NCBI RefSeq assembly: GCF_001583495.1
Contig: NZ_LQAQ01000093.1
Coordinates: forward strand, 434,001 to 498,000
Length of the DNA: 64,000 nt
Source: Flammeovirga sp. SJP92
GTDB lineage: Bacteria > Bacteroidota > Bacteroidia > Cytophagales > Flammeovirgaceae
Direction: 5' to 3'
Shown here: positions 36,296 to 44,054 of the stretch, in pieces
How positions within the stretch are numbered: the stretch's first letter is position 1
How the letters are laid out: each line of letters begins with the position of its first letter
The notes under the pieces: model-generated
What the model was told of the DNA's origin: nothing
The model's input: the letters and a program-made list of their open reading frames with translations, nothing else
Databases searched by the model: none
Translations under genes and position numbers: made by a program

Positions 36296-36359
36296 TTTTC
36301 CATATTATGGAAAATATGTTTCATTTTGAAACTTAAAAATATGCCAAAAAACATATTTT
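36296..36359. promoter_or_regulatory. Overlapping palindromes upstream of the small RNA candidate
   Basis: TTTTCCATA (36296-36304) and TATGGAAAA (36306-36314) form a perfect 19-base palindrome. It overlaps a second dyad, AAAATATGTTT (36311-36321) with AAACATATTTT (36349-36359), also perfect over 11 bases. Inside that lies GTTTCA with TGAAAC. They sit 46-115 bases before the RNA candidate and 164 bases before tpiA. They may be operators for either, or a structured element. Confidence 0.5.
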
Positions 36360-36404
36360 AACTCATAAATAACTGATTATTAATAATTTAACTAATTTTT
36401 CATT

Positions 36405-36536
36405 TTATGGCACAGTAAGTGAATAAAGATTAATGGGTAAAGAAACATAGGTTAGTCACCTATTGTATGGCATGATACACCAGTAACATTAACCAGCTGT
36501 GGAAAGACACTTGAAATATTTCAAGTGTTTTTTTTT
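36405..36536 (+). ncRNA. Candidate structured small RNA, family unknown
   Basis: An orphan terminator here follows no gene on its strand, and the bases before it fold in a nested way. CACAG (36411-36415) pairs with CTGTG (36497-36501), and TTAATG (36430-36435) with CATTAA (36487-36492). Inside are hairpins ATAGGT/ACCTAT (36447-36463) and TGTAT/ATACA (36464-36479). The terminator hairpin ACACTTGAA/TTCAAGTGT with nine T follows six bases later. Frames inside stop after three to five codons, so it is not coding. It lacks the signatures of SRP RNA, tmRNA and RNase P RNA. A 6S-like RNA cannot be excluded. The 5' end is estimated. Confidence 0.55.
36507..36536 (+). terminator. Strong orphan intrinsic terminator
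   Basis: ACACTTGAA, a four-base loop (ATAT) and TTCAAGTGT form a perfect stem followed by nine T. The minus strand lacks a T-run, so it works on the plus strand, where the only thing upstream is the RNA candidate. Confidence 0.9.
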
Positions 36537-36634
36537 ATCCTAATTTTTTGAAAGATAAGACATTTAGAAAAAGATGTAAAGTTGAAGCCTTAAAAGATAA
36601 AGACATACTACGCCTCCTTCTACACAATCTGCCC

Positions 36635-36716
36635 AAACAAAAAAAGGCCATCCATCGGATAACCTTTTTCACTATATAATCTAACTACTGTCTATACTAC
36701 TTTTTCATTCTATCTA
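36635..36716 (-). repeat. Intergenic repeat R1 ending in a terminator-like hairpin
   Basis: It aligns with 43823-43908 over about 85 bases in the same orientation. The shared block CTAACTACTGTCTATACTAC is identical, and both share AAACAAAAAAAGGC, ATCC and GGATAACCT. The GGCCATCC/GGATAACC part forms a hairpin which on the minus strand is followed by seven T. Each copy may thus be the conserved 3' end of a minus-strand transcript. The region 36540-36634 shows nothing. Confidence 0.6.
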
Positions 36717-36816
36717 TCTCTAAAAACGGCAGTTAGTGATCTTCGACTTTCAAATTCTTACTATAAAGTATTAAAATCTGACTTTTTCATTTATAATCTA
36801 ACAAAATACACAACTC

Positions 36817-36847
36817 AAAAAAAAGGCTTCACTTTTTAAGTGAAACC
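36817..36847 (-). terminator. Terminator downstream of the decayed gene
   Basis: On the minus strand GGTTTCACTT (36838-36847) pairs with AAGTGAAGCC (36825-36834) with one mismatch, followed by eight T. It lies 21 bases after the last stop of the pseudogene at 36868. Confidence 0.75.
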
Positions 36848-36867
36848 TCATTACATCTCTCTGTTGT

Positions 36868-37202
36868 CTAATTTACTGGATCAATATTTTTGAGAGTGTT
36901 TTTCTGTCCCATTTTGGATCCATAAAATTTAGATGCCACTATCATGATACGCTGGGACAGAATATATTGGGTTGGTCTGGTTAGCTTCTATTTCAATTGC
37001 ATAAACAATGTCAACTGACGTATTCATCAGATCATCTTTTCTGTTGAACTAGAAGCGTGAGGGGTATTCATCATGATATTTATATTCTCATTAGTTGAAA
37101 CCAATGTTGGATATTCTTTCATAGCATTCACAGTGATTTTAATTTCTATCCATCAAAATCAATCTGAACGAGTTGGATGTAGGACCTAACACAATATTAG
37201 GT
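36868..37202 (-). pseudogene. Decayed protein-coding remnant
   Basis: The minus strand shows protein-like pieces in changing frames: PNIVLGPTSNS, then EIKITVNAMKEYPTLVSTNE with NINIMMNTPHASSSTEKMI. MNTSVDIVYAIEIEANQTNP with IYSVPAYHDSGI follows, then ASKFYGSKMGQKNTLKNIDP ending at TAG. Each is cut by a stop or frameshift. A good terminator follows 21 bases downstream. I read this as the C-terminal remnant of a lost gene of unknown family. The remaining gap up to 37372 contains nothing clear. Confidence 0.4.
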
Positions 37203-37372
37203 TTTAATCACGCACACTATAAAAACAGACATGGGTAGGTTTTAGTTCATTTCAACAGAATTTAAATTGAAAAAATTATTTTTTTATTGATTACCTACAG
37301 AAATAATTCACATATCAAACAACCTTTTAAAGCGGTAAAAGCTCTATGATAAGTAGTATAATGAGGGAATAT

Positions 37373-37391
37373 GGCTTATTTAAGCCGTTTT
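37373..37391 (+). terminator. Weak hairpin with T-run before the second kinase gene
   Basis: GGCTTA (37373-37378) and TAAGCC (37381-37386) enclose two T and are followed by GTTTTTAT. The loop is tight, so GGCTT/AAGCC may be the real stem. It sits 55 bases before the kinase ATG and could be a leader attenuator or the end of an upstream transcript. Confidence 0.35.
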
Positions 37392-37440
37392 TATCAAGGC
37401 TTTAGCTCTTTAAAAAGTTTCTTTTTCTTACTTTACTCAC

Positions 37441-38505
37441 ATGAATAAGTTTGTTTCCAAAAAGCTTCAATTGCGTGAATTGGTGAAAATGGCACTAATT
37501 ACCTCACCTATCATAGCTGTGTACACTATCAGCCCAATGGTGATGCATATTGTATCTATTCCTTCTTTAGAAAAAAGTTTAACAACGCTGAATCACTTCA
37601 ATCTAATGAAAGCACTGATAGGAGTATCAGTAGTCATCTTGATGCTGTGGATGCTAAATATCTGGCTTTTTCACTTTTTAGATGATCAGCTCAATAGAAA
37701 AATCAATAAAAACTTGAAGTACTTATTTTCATTTTCTATCATGTTCCTTTTTTTTATTCTGCTTAAAGAAAAACGGGCACAGCACAATACCATTGACTTT
37801 GGCGTATTTGGCTACTATCCTTTAATAGTCACCACCGCCAATAATACTTTTATCTTGATTCTTTACCGATTGATAACCGGAAAGCATGAGAAAGCGAGGT
37901 TAGAATTAGACAAAACACGTTTGGAATTAGCACAATACGTTACACAGCAGGAGCAATTGAAAAATAAAATTCATCCCCACTTTATTTTTAATGCCTTGAA
38001 TACTCTGAAACTTTTAATTAAAAAAGAAGAGAAAGTGGCTGAAGATTATCTGGTCCGTTTGTCTGCTTACCTAAGATTTTCCATCACAGAAACCGCCAAA
38101 GATCAAGCACTGATAAAAAATGAATTGGAGTTCTGTAAAAATTATATCGAGCTACAAAAAGTAAGGTTTGCCAACTCTATTCAGTTTCAAAACCTTCTTC
38201 CAACTGAAGTTATTAATAACGAGTACCTGCCGGTAGTCACACTTCAATCTTTGGCTGAAAATGCCATAAAACATAATGCCTTCACAAAGCACAACCCGCT
38301 GATCATACAAATACAGCAGAATGAGGACCACTCCATCTCTTTCATTAATAATCTTATTCCGAAGAGAAACAATGAAACGACCACAGGCACAGGCTTGAAT
38401 AACCTTAAAAAGCGGTTTAAGCTCTTAGGAAATGATGAACCTGTTGTACTTCATAACATCAAAGACAAGCAGTTTGAAGTGACTTTTAACACATTGAAAA
38501 AATGA
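37441..38505 (+). CDS. LytS-type membrane sensor histidine kinase (second locus)
   Basis: 354 residues. Four membrane helices (about 18-38, 50-72, 88-105, 118-143) precede a coiled-coil linker. The phospho-acceptor box is KNKIHPHFIFNALNTLKLLI with His180. The N-box SLAENAIKHNAFTK and the G-box GTGLNNLKKRFKLLG complete the ATPase part. The stop codon overlaps the start of the response regulator gene by four bases (ATGA). The two are translationally coupled and precede a TonB receptor operon that they probably control. The ligand is unknown. Confidence 0.92.
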   Translation: MNKFVSKKLQLRELVKMALITSPIIAVYTISPMVMHIVSIPSLEKSLTTLNHFNLMKALIGVSVVILMLWMLNIWLFHFLDDQLNRKINKNLKYLFSFSIMFLFFILLKEKRAQHNTIDFGVFGYYPLIVTTANNTFILILYRLITGKHEKARLELDKTRLELAQYVTQQEQLKNKIHPHFIFNALNTLKLLIKKEEKVAEDYLVRLSAYLRFSITETAKDQALIKNELEFCKNYIELQKVRFANSIQFQNLLPTEVINNEYLPVVTLQSLAENAIKHNAFTKHNPLIIQIQQNEDHSISFINNLIPKRNNETTTGTGLNNLKKRFKLLGNDEPVVLHNIKDKQFEVTFNTLKK

Positions 38506-39257
38506 ATATTGTAATTATAGAAGACGAGTATTTGATGGCTGATGAACTTGAATCTTTAATCTTAGAATACAGTTCAGAACATACTATTGTCACAAAACTC
38601 ACAACAGTTGATGAATCAATTGAGTACCTCAAAAGTAACCCAATGCCTGATTTATTCTTCTCGGATATACAGCTTCCTGATGGGCTAAGTTTTGAGATTT
38701 TTCAAGAAATAAAATGCGAGGTTCCAATTGTTTTCTGCACCGCATACGATGAATATGCTTTAGAAGCTTTCAAAGTCAATGGCATTGACTACATACTTAA
38801 ACCCTTTGACAATAATACTATTATTGAAACCCTTCGTAAAGTGGACCGGATCATCAATCACCATGTCCCACAGGATTTTAATTCTATTATTGCTGAACTT
38901 TCGGGTACTCCAAAAAAGAACATCAAAAAGAATATTCTCATTTTTAAAGGAGAAAAAATTATTCCTGTTAACACCCAACAAATCGCATTAATTCATCTAG
39001 ATTCAAGCGTGACTTATATCTATACTTTTGATGGAGAAAAATATGCATCTGACCAGTCTTTGGATACCTTGGAATCTAATTTGAATGCTGATTTCTATAG
39101 AATCAACAGGCAATTTTTAGTCAATAGAAATGCCATCAATCATGTATCAAAATACTTTGCACGGAAACTGCTGGTAGAAACTCAAATTGAAATTCATGAA
39201 GACATCATTGTGAGTAAAGCAAAAGCAAGCGATTTTTTAAAATGGCTACAGGACTAA
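38502..39257 (+). CDS. LytTR-family response regulator (second locus)
   Basis: 251 residues. Receiver domain MNIVIIEDEYLMADELESLI with Asp55 in LFFSDIQLPDG and Lys in IDYILKPFDNN. The LytTR domain (about 145-250) carries IALIHLDSSVTYIYTFDGEKY and FYRINRQFLVNRNAINHV. The gene overlaps the kinase gene by four bases. Between its stop and the receptor gene are two CCCGTTT sites spaced 21 bases, the spacing used by LytTR proteins, so this regulator likely drives the downstream receptor. Confidence 0.94.
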   Translation: MNIVIIEDEYLMADELESLILEYSSEHTIVTKLTTVDESIEYLKSNPMPDLFFSDIQLPDGLSFEIFQEIKCEVPIVFCTAYDEYALEAFKVNGIDYILKPFDNNTIIETLRKVDRIINHHVPQDFNSIIAELSGTPKKNIKKNILIFKGEKIIPVNTQQIALIHLDSSVTYIYTFDGEKYASDQSLDTLESNLNADFYRINRQFLVNRNAINHVSKYFARKLLVETQIEIHEDIIVSKAKASDFLKWLQD

Positions 39258-39283
39258 ATAGGTTTTCCATTTACAAATTGCCC

Positions 39284-39313
39284 TGCCCGTTTAAAGTATA
39301 AAATTGCCCGTTT
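39284..39313 (+). promoter_or_regulatory. Paired LytTR-like binding sites upstream of the TonB receptor
   Basis: TGCCCGTTT occurs at 39284-39292 and 39305-39313, a period of exactly 21 bases. The windows CCCGTTTAA and CCCGTTTGA each match seven of nine positions of the LytTR consensus (TA)(AC)(CA)GTTN(AG)(TG). They point toward the receptor gene, 72 bases away, with a TATTTG-type -7 box (39351-39358) in between. Confidence 0.6.
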
Positions 39314-39325
39314 GACCTCTTTTTT

Positions 39326-39344
39326 TCTCACACCCGCTGTGAGA
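39326..39344. promoter_or_regulatory. Inverted repeat in the TonB receptor promoter region
   Basis: TCTCACA (39326-39332) and TGTGAGA (39338-39344) are exact reverse complements with a CCCGC spacer. The dyad lies between the LytTR-like sites and a near-consensus -7 box (AATATTTG, 39351-39358), where it could bind a second regulator. Confidence 0.45.
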
Positions 39345-39384
39345 GAAGTTAATATTTGTATCTAAATCATAACTTAATTTTAGT

Positions 39385-41709
39385 ATGAATATTAATTCTT
39401 TCTTAACTATCATCTTACTTACCATCTCATCGATCTCTCTTGGCCAGACTAAATACACCCTAAGTGGTCAGATCAAAGATGCTTCAAATGGAGAAGACCT
39501 CCCATTTGCTACGGTAACAGTAAAAGAACTAAAAGGAGTTGGTGTAACCGCCAACACTTACGGGTATTATTCATTGAGCTTGCCTGAAGGAAATTATACC
39601 GTTATTTATCAATACATTGGATATGATGTGATTGAAAAATCCATTGAACTCAATAAAAACATTACAATCTCTTTGGAACTTCCTACATCTGCTCAAAACT
39701 TGGAGGAAGTGGTTGTCACTGCCGAAAGAGAAGACCGAAATATCACTTCAAATGAGGGAAGTGTGACCAAAATTGACACTAAAGCCATCAGAGAGTTACC
39801 CACTTTTGGTGGTGAGGTTGACATTATAAAAGTAATGCAAACACAGCCAGGTGTTAAAGCTTCAGGCGAAGGTGGATCAGGCTTTTATGTACGTGGAGGT
39901 GGATTGGACCAAAACCTTGTACTTCTTGATGAAGCACCTGTTTATAACCCTTCGCACCTTTTAGGTTTCTTTTCTGTTTTCAATGGAGATGCCATCAAAG
40001 GGGCCACAATGTACAAAGGGGGTATGATGCCCGAATATGGCGGACGTACTTCTTCTGTTTTAGACATTAGAATGAAAGATGGAAATGCTAAAGACCTCTC
40101 TGTGACAGGTGGAATTGGTACCATTGCCTCAAGATTGACGGTCGAAGGTCCTATTGTAAAAGACAAGGGATCATTCATGATTTCTGGCCGAAGAACCTAT
40201 GCAGATTTATTTCTTGGCCTTTCCAATGATCCTAGTTTCAGTAATTCGAGTCTTTATTTTTATGATCTCAACCTAAAGGCCAACTATAGAATTACTGAAA
40301 AAGATAGAATTTTCATTTCAGGTTATTTTGGCCAAGATAAATTAGGAATGGATGGCTCGGTCAATATGGACTATGGCAATGCAACAGGAACACTGCGCTG
40401 GAATCACGTTTTTTCTAGTAAACTGTTTTCCAACACTTCCTTTATATATAGCAATTATAATTACGAATTTGGTTTTGGTGCAGATGAAGACAAAATTGGT
40501 TTGGAATCGATCATTAAAGACATCAACATCAAACAAGATTTCTCTTTTTATGCTTCCACAAAACATACAATCAAGTTTGGATTCAATGCTATTCACCACA
40601 CCATAGAACCAGGTAACCTTTCTGCGGGATCTAACACAGGCATTAACCCTCAAGATTCTGAAAAAAAATACGGTATCGAAGGTGCTATTTATATTCAAGA
40701 TGAATTTAAAATCTCAAACCGATTAAGTATCAATTACGGTCTTCGTTATTCATTATTCCAAGGTATTGGAACAGGTACAGAATATCAATTCAATGATAAA
40801 GGTGAAGTGATTGGGGCGAAAGAATATGGTGATGGTGAAACAATGCAATATTATGGTGGTTTTGAGCCTCGTTTATCAGCCAACTATATCATCAATCCTA
40901 AAAGTTCTGTGAAATTAGGTTACAACAAGAATTACCAATACTTGCATATGCTGAGTAATTCAACTTCTTCTTCCCCAACAGACACATGGATCATGAGCTC
41001 TAATAATGTGAAACCACAGGAAGCTGAGCAAATTTCATTGGGTTATTTCAGAAACTTCAAAGACAATACTTTTGAAACTTCAGTGGAAGCGTACTACAAA
41101 GACATGAAAAATGTTATTGATTATAAAACAGGTGCCAATGTTTTCTTAAACGATCAGTTAGAAGGTGATTTAGTTTATGGCAAAGGAAGAGCGTATGGTG
41201 TGGAATTTATGATCAAAAAGAACAAAGGCCGACTTACAGGATGGTTAGGATACACATTATCAAGGTCTGAAAAGCAATTTGATGAAATCAATAACGGTGA
41301 CTGGTTCGCCGCCAGACAAGATAGAATTCATGATATCAACTTGGTGGCCATCTACAAGATCAATCCTAAATTGACCTTATCGGGTAACTTCATTTACTAT
41401 ACTGGAGATGCAATAACATTCCCTTCTGGAAGATATGAAGTGGATGGAAAAGTGATTCCTTATTACACTGAAAGAAACGGTTATAGAATGCCTGATTATC
41501 ATCGTTTAGACTTAGCTTTGACATGGATCAGAAAGAAAACAGATAAGTTTGAATCCAGCTGGAACTTCTCCATTTACAATGTTTATGGAAGAGAAAATGC
41601 CTACACCATCAGCTTTGAACCAAGCGAGGAAGATCCAAATACCACAGAAGCTGTACAATTAGCCTTATTCAAATGGGTTCCTTCGGTTACTTACAACTTT
41701 AAATTTTAA
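39385..41709 (+). CDS. TonB-dependent outer-membrane receptor with carboxypeptidase-regulatory-like domain
   Basis: 774 residues. Signal peptide about 1-20 (SISLGQ), then the regulatory-like domain TLSGQIKDASNGEDLPFATV. The plug includes LEEVVVTAERED, PGVKASGEGGSGFYVRGGG, NLVLLDEAPVYNPSHLLGFF and KGGMMPEYGGRTSSVLDIRM. The barrel runs to the C-terminal VPSVTYNFKF ending in Phe. It imports a ligand that cannot be named from sequence; the family includes siderophore and other small-molecule receptors. A DUF4249 lipoprotein gene follows after 14 bases, a pairing common in Bacteroidota. Control by the preceding LytTR system is likely. Confidence 0.93.
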   Translation: MNINSFLTIILLTISSISLGQTKYTLSGQIKDASNGEDLPFATVTVKELKGVGVTANTYGYYSLSLPEGNYTVIYQYIGYDVIEKSIELNKNITISLELPTSAQNLEEVVVTAEREDRNITSNEGSVTKIDTKAIRELPTFGGEVDIIKVMQTQPGVKASGEGGSGFYVRGGGLDQNLVLLDEAPVYNPSHLLGFFSVFNGDAIKGATMYKGGMMPEYGGRTSSVLDIRMKDGNAKDLSVTGGIGTIASRLTVEGPIVKDKGSFMISGRRTYADLFLGLSNDPSFSNSSLYFYDLNLKANYRITEKDRIFISGYFGQDKLGMDGSVNMDYGNATGTLRWNHVFSSKLFSNTSFIYSNYNYEFGFGADEDKIGLESIIKDINIKQDFSFYASTKHTIKFGFNAIHHTIEPGNLSAGSNTGINPQDSEKKYGIEGAIYIQDEFKISNRLSINYGLRYSLFQGIGTGTEYQFNDKGEVIGAKEYGDGETMQYYGGFEPRLSANYIINPKSSVKLGYNKNYQYLHMLSNSTSSSPTDTWIMSSNNVKPQEAEQISLGYFRNFKDNTFETSVEAYYKDMKNVIDYKTGANVFLNDQLEGDLVYGKGRAYGVEFMIKKNKGRLTGWLGYTLSRSEKQFDEINNGDWFAARQDRIHDINLVAIYKINPKLTLSGNFIYYTGDAITFPSGRYEVDGKVIPYYTERNGYRMPDYHRLDLALTWIRKKTDKFESSWNFSIYNVYGRENAYTISFEPSEEDPNTTEAVQLALFKWVPSVTYNFKF

Positions 41710-41723
41710 AAGACTGCTTAATT

Positions 41724-42533
41724 ATGAAATCAATACAACTTATCGTTTCTGCAATTATTATTGCTTTTCTGGTCACCGCTTGTGAAAAAGTGATTGATGT
41801 GGATCTAAAAGATGCGGCTCCCAGTATTGTCATTGAAGCCGTACTGATGGAAGGTGAAAATGACTTTGTAGTAAAAATCTCTAAAACGGCTCCCTATTTT
41901 GACAACTCTCCATCGGAAAAGATTGACCATGCCAATGTTACGTTAAAATTTAATGATGAAGAAATTGATATTCCTAATTCTGGAAATGGCATTTATTCTT
42001 TGCCTGTCAATGCTCTCATCAATACAGAGTATCATCTAGAAGTCAATGTTGATAATGAAACCTACAATGCGTCAACCACAATGCTTGATAAAGTAATGAT
42101 CGATACCATTTATTCTGAATTTGAAGAAGGTTTCGGCCCTAGAGAATCGGGTTATTATGTCTACATCAAGTATACTGATCCAGGAGATGTTGAGAACTTT
42201 TATCGATTAACGCATTCTTTAAACGGAGAATACCAAAATACTGAAAGCGATCTGAGAGTTTTCAATGATCTAAGAAACAACGGTAACCAGCCAAAAACTT
42301 CTCTAGGATTTAAAGTATTTGAAGAAGGAGATGTAGTAGACGTAAACCTGATTCATTTTGATGAGTCCTCTTATGATTACTTCAGTTCCTTAAATGATAT
42401 TATTGGTGGCAATGGAGGACCAAGTGGAGGTGCTGCCGCGCCAGGCAATCCCTTATCCAACTGGTCGAATAATGCACTAGGTTATTTTTCTGCCTATAAT
42501 TACGATACTGCCACCATCATTATTGGCGAATAA
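41724..42533 (+). CDS. DUF4249 lipoprotein, partner of the TonB receptor
   Basis: 269 residues with a lipoprotein signal (AFLVTAC, lipid-attached Cys20). The DUF4249 signature is CEKVIDVDLKDAAPSIVIEAVL, then a beta-sandwich part with VVKISKTAPYFDNSPSEKI and NEYHLEVN-like strands. DPGDVENFYRLTHSLNG lies in the middle. A Gly/Ala-rich loop (GGNGGPSGGAAAPGNPLSN) precedes LGYFSAYNYDTATIIIG. The protein is expected on the outer membrane beside the receptor 14 bases upstream, probably helping ligand capture. Function is inferred from pairing only. Confidence 0.88.
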   Translation: MKSIQLIVSAIIIAFLVTACEKVIDVDLKDAAPSIVIEAVLMEGENDFVVKISKTAPYFDNSPSEKIDHANVTLKFNDEEIDIPNSGNGIYSLPVNALINTEYHLEVNVDNETYNASTTMLDKVMIDTIYSEFEEGFGPRESGYYVYIKYTDPGDVENFYRLTHSLNGEYQNTESDLRVFNDLRNNGNQPKTSLGFKVFEEGDVVDVNLIHFDESSYDYFSSLNDIIGGNGGPSGGAAAPGNPLSNWSNNALGYFSAYNYDTATIIIGE

Positions 42534-42539
42534 CATAAA

Positions 42540-42561
42540 GGGTAGGCCATTGTGTCTACCC
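42540..42561. terminator. Hairpin between convergent DUF4249 and MFS genes
   Basis: GGGTAG (42540-42545) and CTACCC (42556-42561) form a 6-bp stem. The T content after it is modest on both strands, so it is a weak bidirectional terminator. Confidence 0.5.
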
Positions 42562-42566
42562 GTCTT

Positions 42567-43730
42567 CTAATGTTCTTTTATTAATGCCCTCAGTCCCACA
42601 AGAGGCCCCAAGACCAATATCAAGAATAGATAAGTCACTGCTACTTTTGTTTGCATTACGGTCAACAACTGTATGCTGACAATAGTAATAGCAAAACCAA
42701 TACAGTTGACAATCGTCAAAGCTGTACCCTTCAATTCAACGGGTGCATTTTGAGCTACTAATGTGGAGAAAAGTGGAGAATCTGCAATAACAAACATTCC
42801 CCAAATAACGAGAAAACTGATAAACAGTAATTCAGAACCGATGCTAAAAAACAATGGAGAAAGCAAACAACAAACCCCTGATAAAGTCAACGACAATTGG
42901 GCTGTTTTCTTCACTCCTATCATTTGAGAAATATACCCTCCAACAACACAAGCTAAACCTCCTACTGCTATAATAATAAATGAAAGCAATGGTATATTCA
43001 ATGCATCAATAGCATGTAGTTGCTGATAAGATTGAAGCATTACAGGCACAAAAGCCCAAAATGTATACAACTCCCACATATGACCAAAATAACCAAAGGC
43101 GGATGCTCTGAAAGTGGGCTTTTTGAAAATATCTTTGATGGCATAAAAACTGAAAGAAGAAGAAGGCTTCCTATGAGGGCCATCCGGTACAAATAGAACA
43201 ATCAAGAAAGCTCCAATTGTGGCCAGAACCGATGTAGATACAATCACATATTTCCATGGAAAAGCATTGGTCAGTACTTTTAATAAATGTGGAAAGGCAG
43301 TTCCTAATACCAATGCTCCTACTAAAAAAGAGAGTGATTTCCCTAATCCTTTTTCAAAGTAATCTGCTGCTATCTTCATTCCCACTGGATACACACCCGA
43401 AAGAAAAAAGCCTGTTAAGAATCGGAATAATAGCAATGTATTCAAACTATTTCCCTCCCAGATTACTCCTATGTTGAACAAGGCACCAAGTATTGAGGAA
43501 ACGAAAAATACTTTTGAAGGAGAAAAACGGTCTGTGATTGTCAATACCGCAAACGTGAGTGTACCAATGATAAAACCAAACTGCACAACTGAAGTCAGTG
43601 CTCCCAAGGCATTTGATTGTAAATGAAGGCTGTCTACTAAATCATTCATTACGGCATTACCCGCAAACCAGAGTGAAGTACAGCAAAACTGAGAAGTAAC
43701 AATAAGAGGGAGCGTAAATTTATTTTTCAT
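42567..43730 (-). CDS. Major facilitator superfamily transporter
   Basis: 387 residues and about 12 membrane helices. The N-terminal half includes TSLWFAGNAVMNDLV and ITDRFSPSKVFFVSSILGALFNIG, the loop-2 region; the second half contains GGLACVVGGYISQMIGVKK. It has the look of the NNP/CynX-like or related MFS group found in Bacteroidota; the substrate cannot be inferred. It is convergent with the receptor operon. A complete-looking promoter (TTTG, 21-base spacer, TAATTTTG) precedes it, so it is a separate unit. Confidence 0.88.
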   Translation of the reverse strand: MKNKFTLPLIVTSQFCCTSLWFAGNAVMNDLVDSLHLQSNALGALTSVVQFGFIIGTLTFAVLTITDRFSPSKVFFVSSILGALFNIGVIWEGNSLNTLLLFRFLTGFFLSGVYPVGMKIAADYFEKGLGKSLSFLVGALVLGTAFPHLLKVLTNAFPWKYVIVSTSVLATIGAFLIVLFVPDGPHRKPSSSFSFYAIKDIFKKPTFRASAFGYFGHMWELYTFWAFVPVMLQSYQQLHAIDALNIPLLSFIIIAVGGLACVVGGYISQMIGVKKTAQLSLTLSGVCCLLSPLFFSIGSELLFISFLVIWGMFVIADSPLFSTLVAQNAPVELKGTALTIVNCIGFAITIVSIQLLTVMQTKVAVTYLFLILVLGPLVGLRALIKEH

Positions 43731-43756
43731 GAAGTGTTTGTTAATTGTGATCTATG

Positions 43757-43789
43757 CAAAATTACTTTGCAAAGGGATGTATAAACAAA
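43757..43789 (-). promoter_or_regulatory. Complete Bacteroidota-type promoter of the MFS gene
   Basis: On the minus strand TTTG (43789-43786) is followed after 21 bases by TAATTTTG (43764-43757), matching the -33 TTTG and -7 TAnnTTTG consensus with normal spacing. Transcription would start about 20 bases before the ATG at 43730. Confidence 0.65.
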
Positions 43790-43822
43790 AGTAACTTTTC
43801 TCCCTCACTCCAATAAGGGAAT

Positions 43823-43908
43823 AAACAAAAAAAGGCTATCCACTGGATAACCTCTTTCAATTTTTTTAATCTAACTACTGTCTATACTACGTTTTTATCA
43901 TTCTATCT
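43823..43908 (-). repeat. Intergenic repeat R2
   Basis: Second copy of the repeat at 36635-36716. The hairpin GGCTATCC/GGATAACC is better matched here (one mismatch), and on the minus strand is followed by seven T. It lies in the 324-base gap between the MFS and DoxX genes, which otherwise holds the MFS promoter and the DoxX terminator. Confidence 0.6.
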
Positions 43909-43986
43909 ACAGCTTGTTTAACGACTGTGTTTGAAGATATTACTGATAAAAAGTGCTTTTTGAGTGTCAAAAAATGGTTATCCACC

Positions 43987-44016
43987 AAAAAAGAGTAACC
44001 AAAGGGCTACTCTTTT
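43987..44016 (-). terminator. Terminator of the DoxX-like gene
   Basis: On the minus strand AAAAGAGTAGCC and GGTTACTCTTTT form a 12-bp stem with one mismatch, followed by T. It starts 39 bases after the stop codon. Confidence 0.8.
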
Positions 44017-44054
44017 AATGGGTTAAAAACTTCAAGTCTAATTTTTATAGTATA

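Noticed and set aside
36403-36480. Small proteins encoded in the RNA candidate
   Set aside because: The three ATGs present give peptides of two to five residues before a stop.
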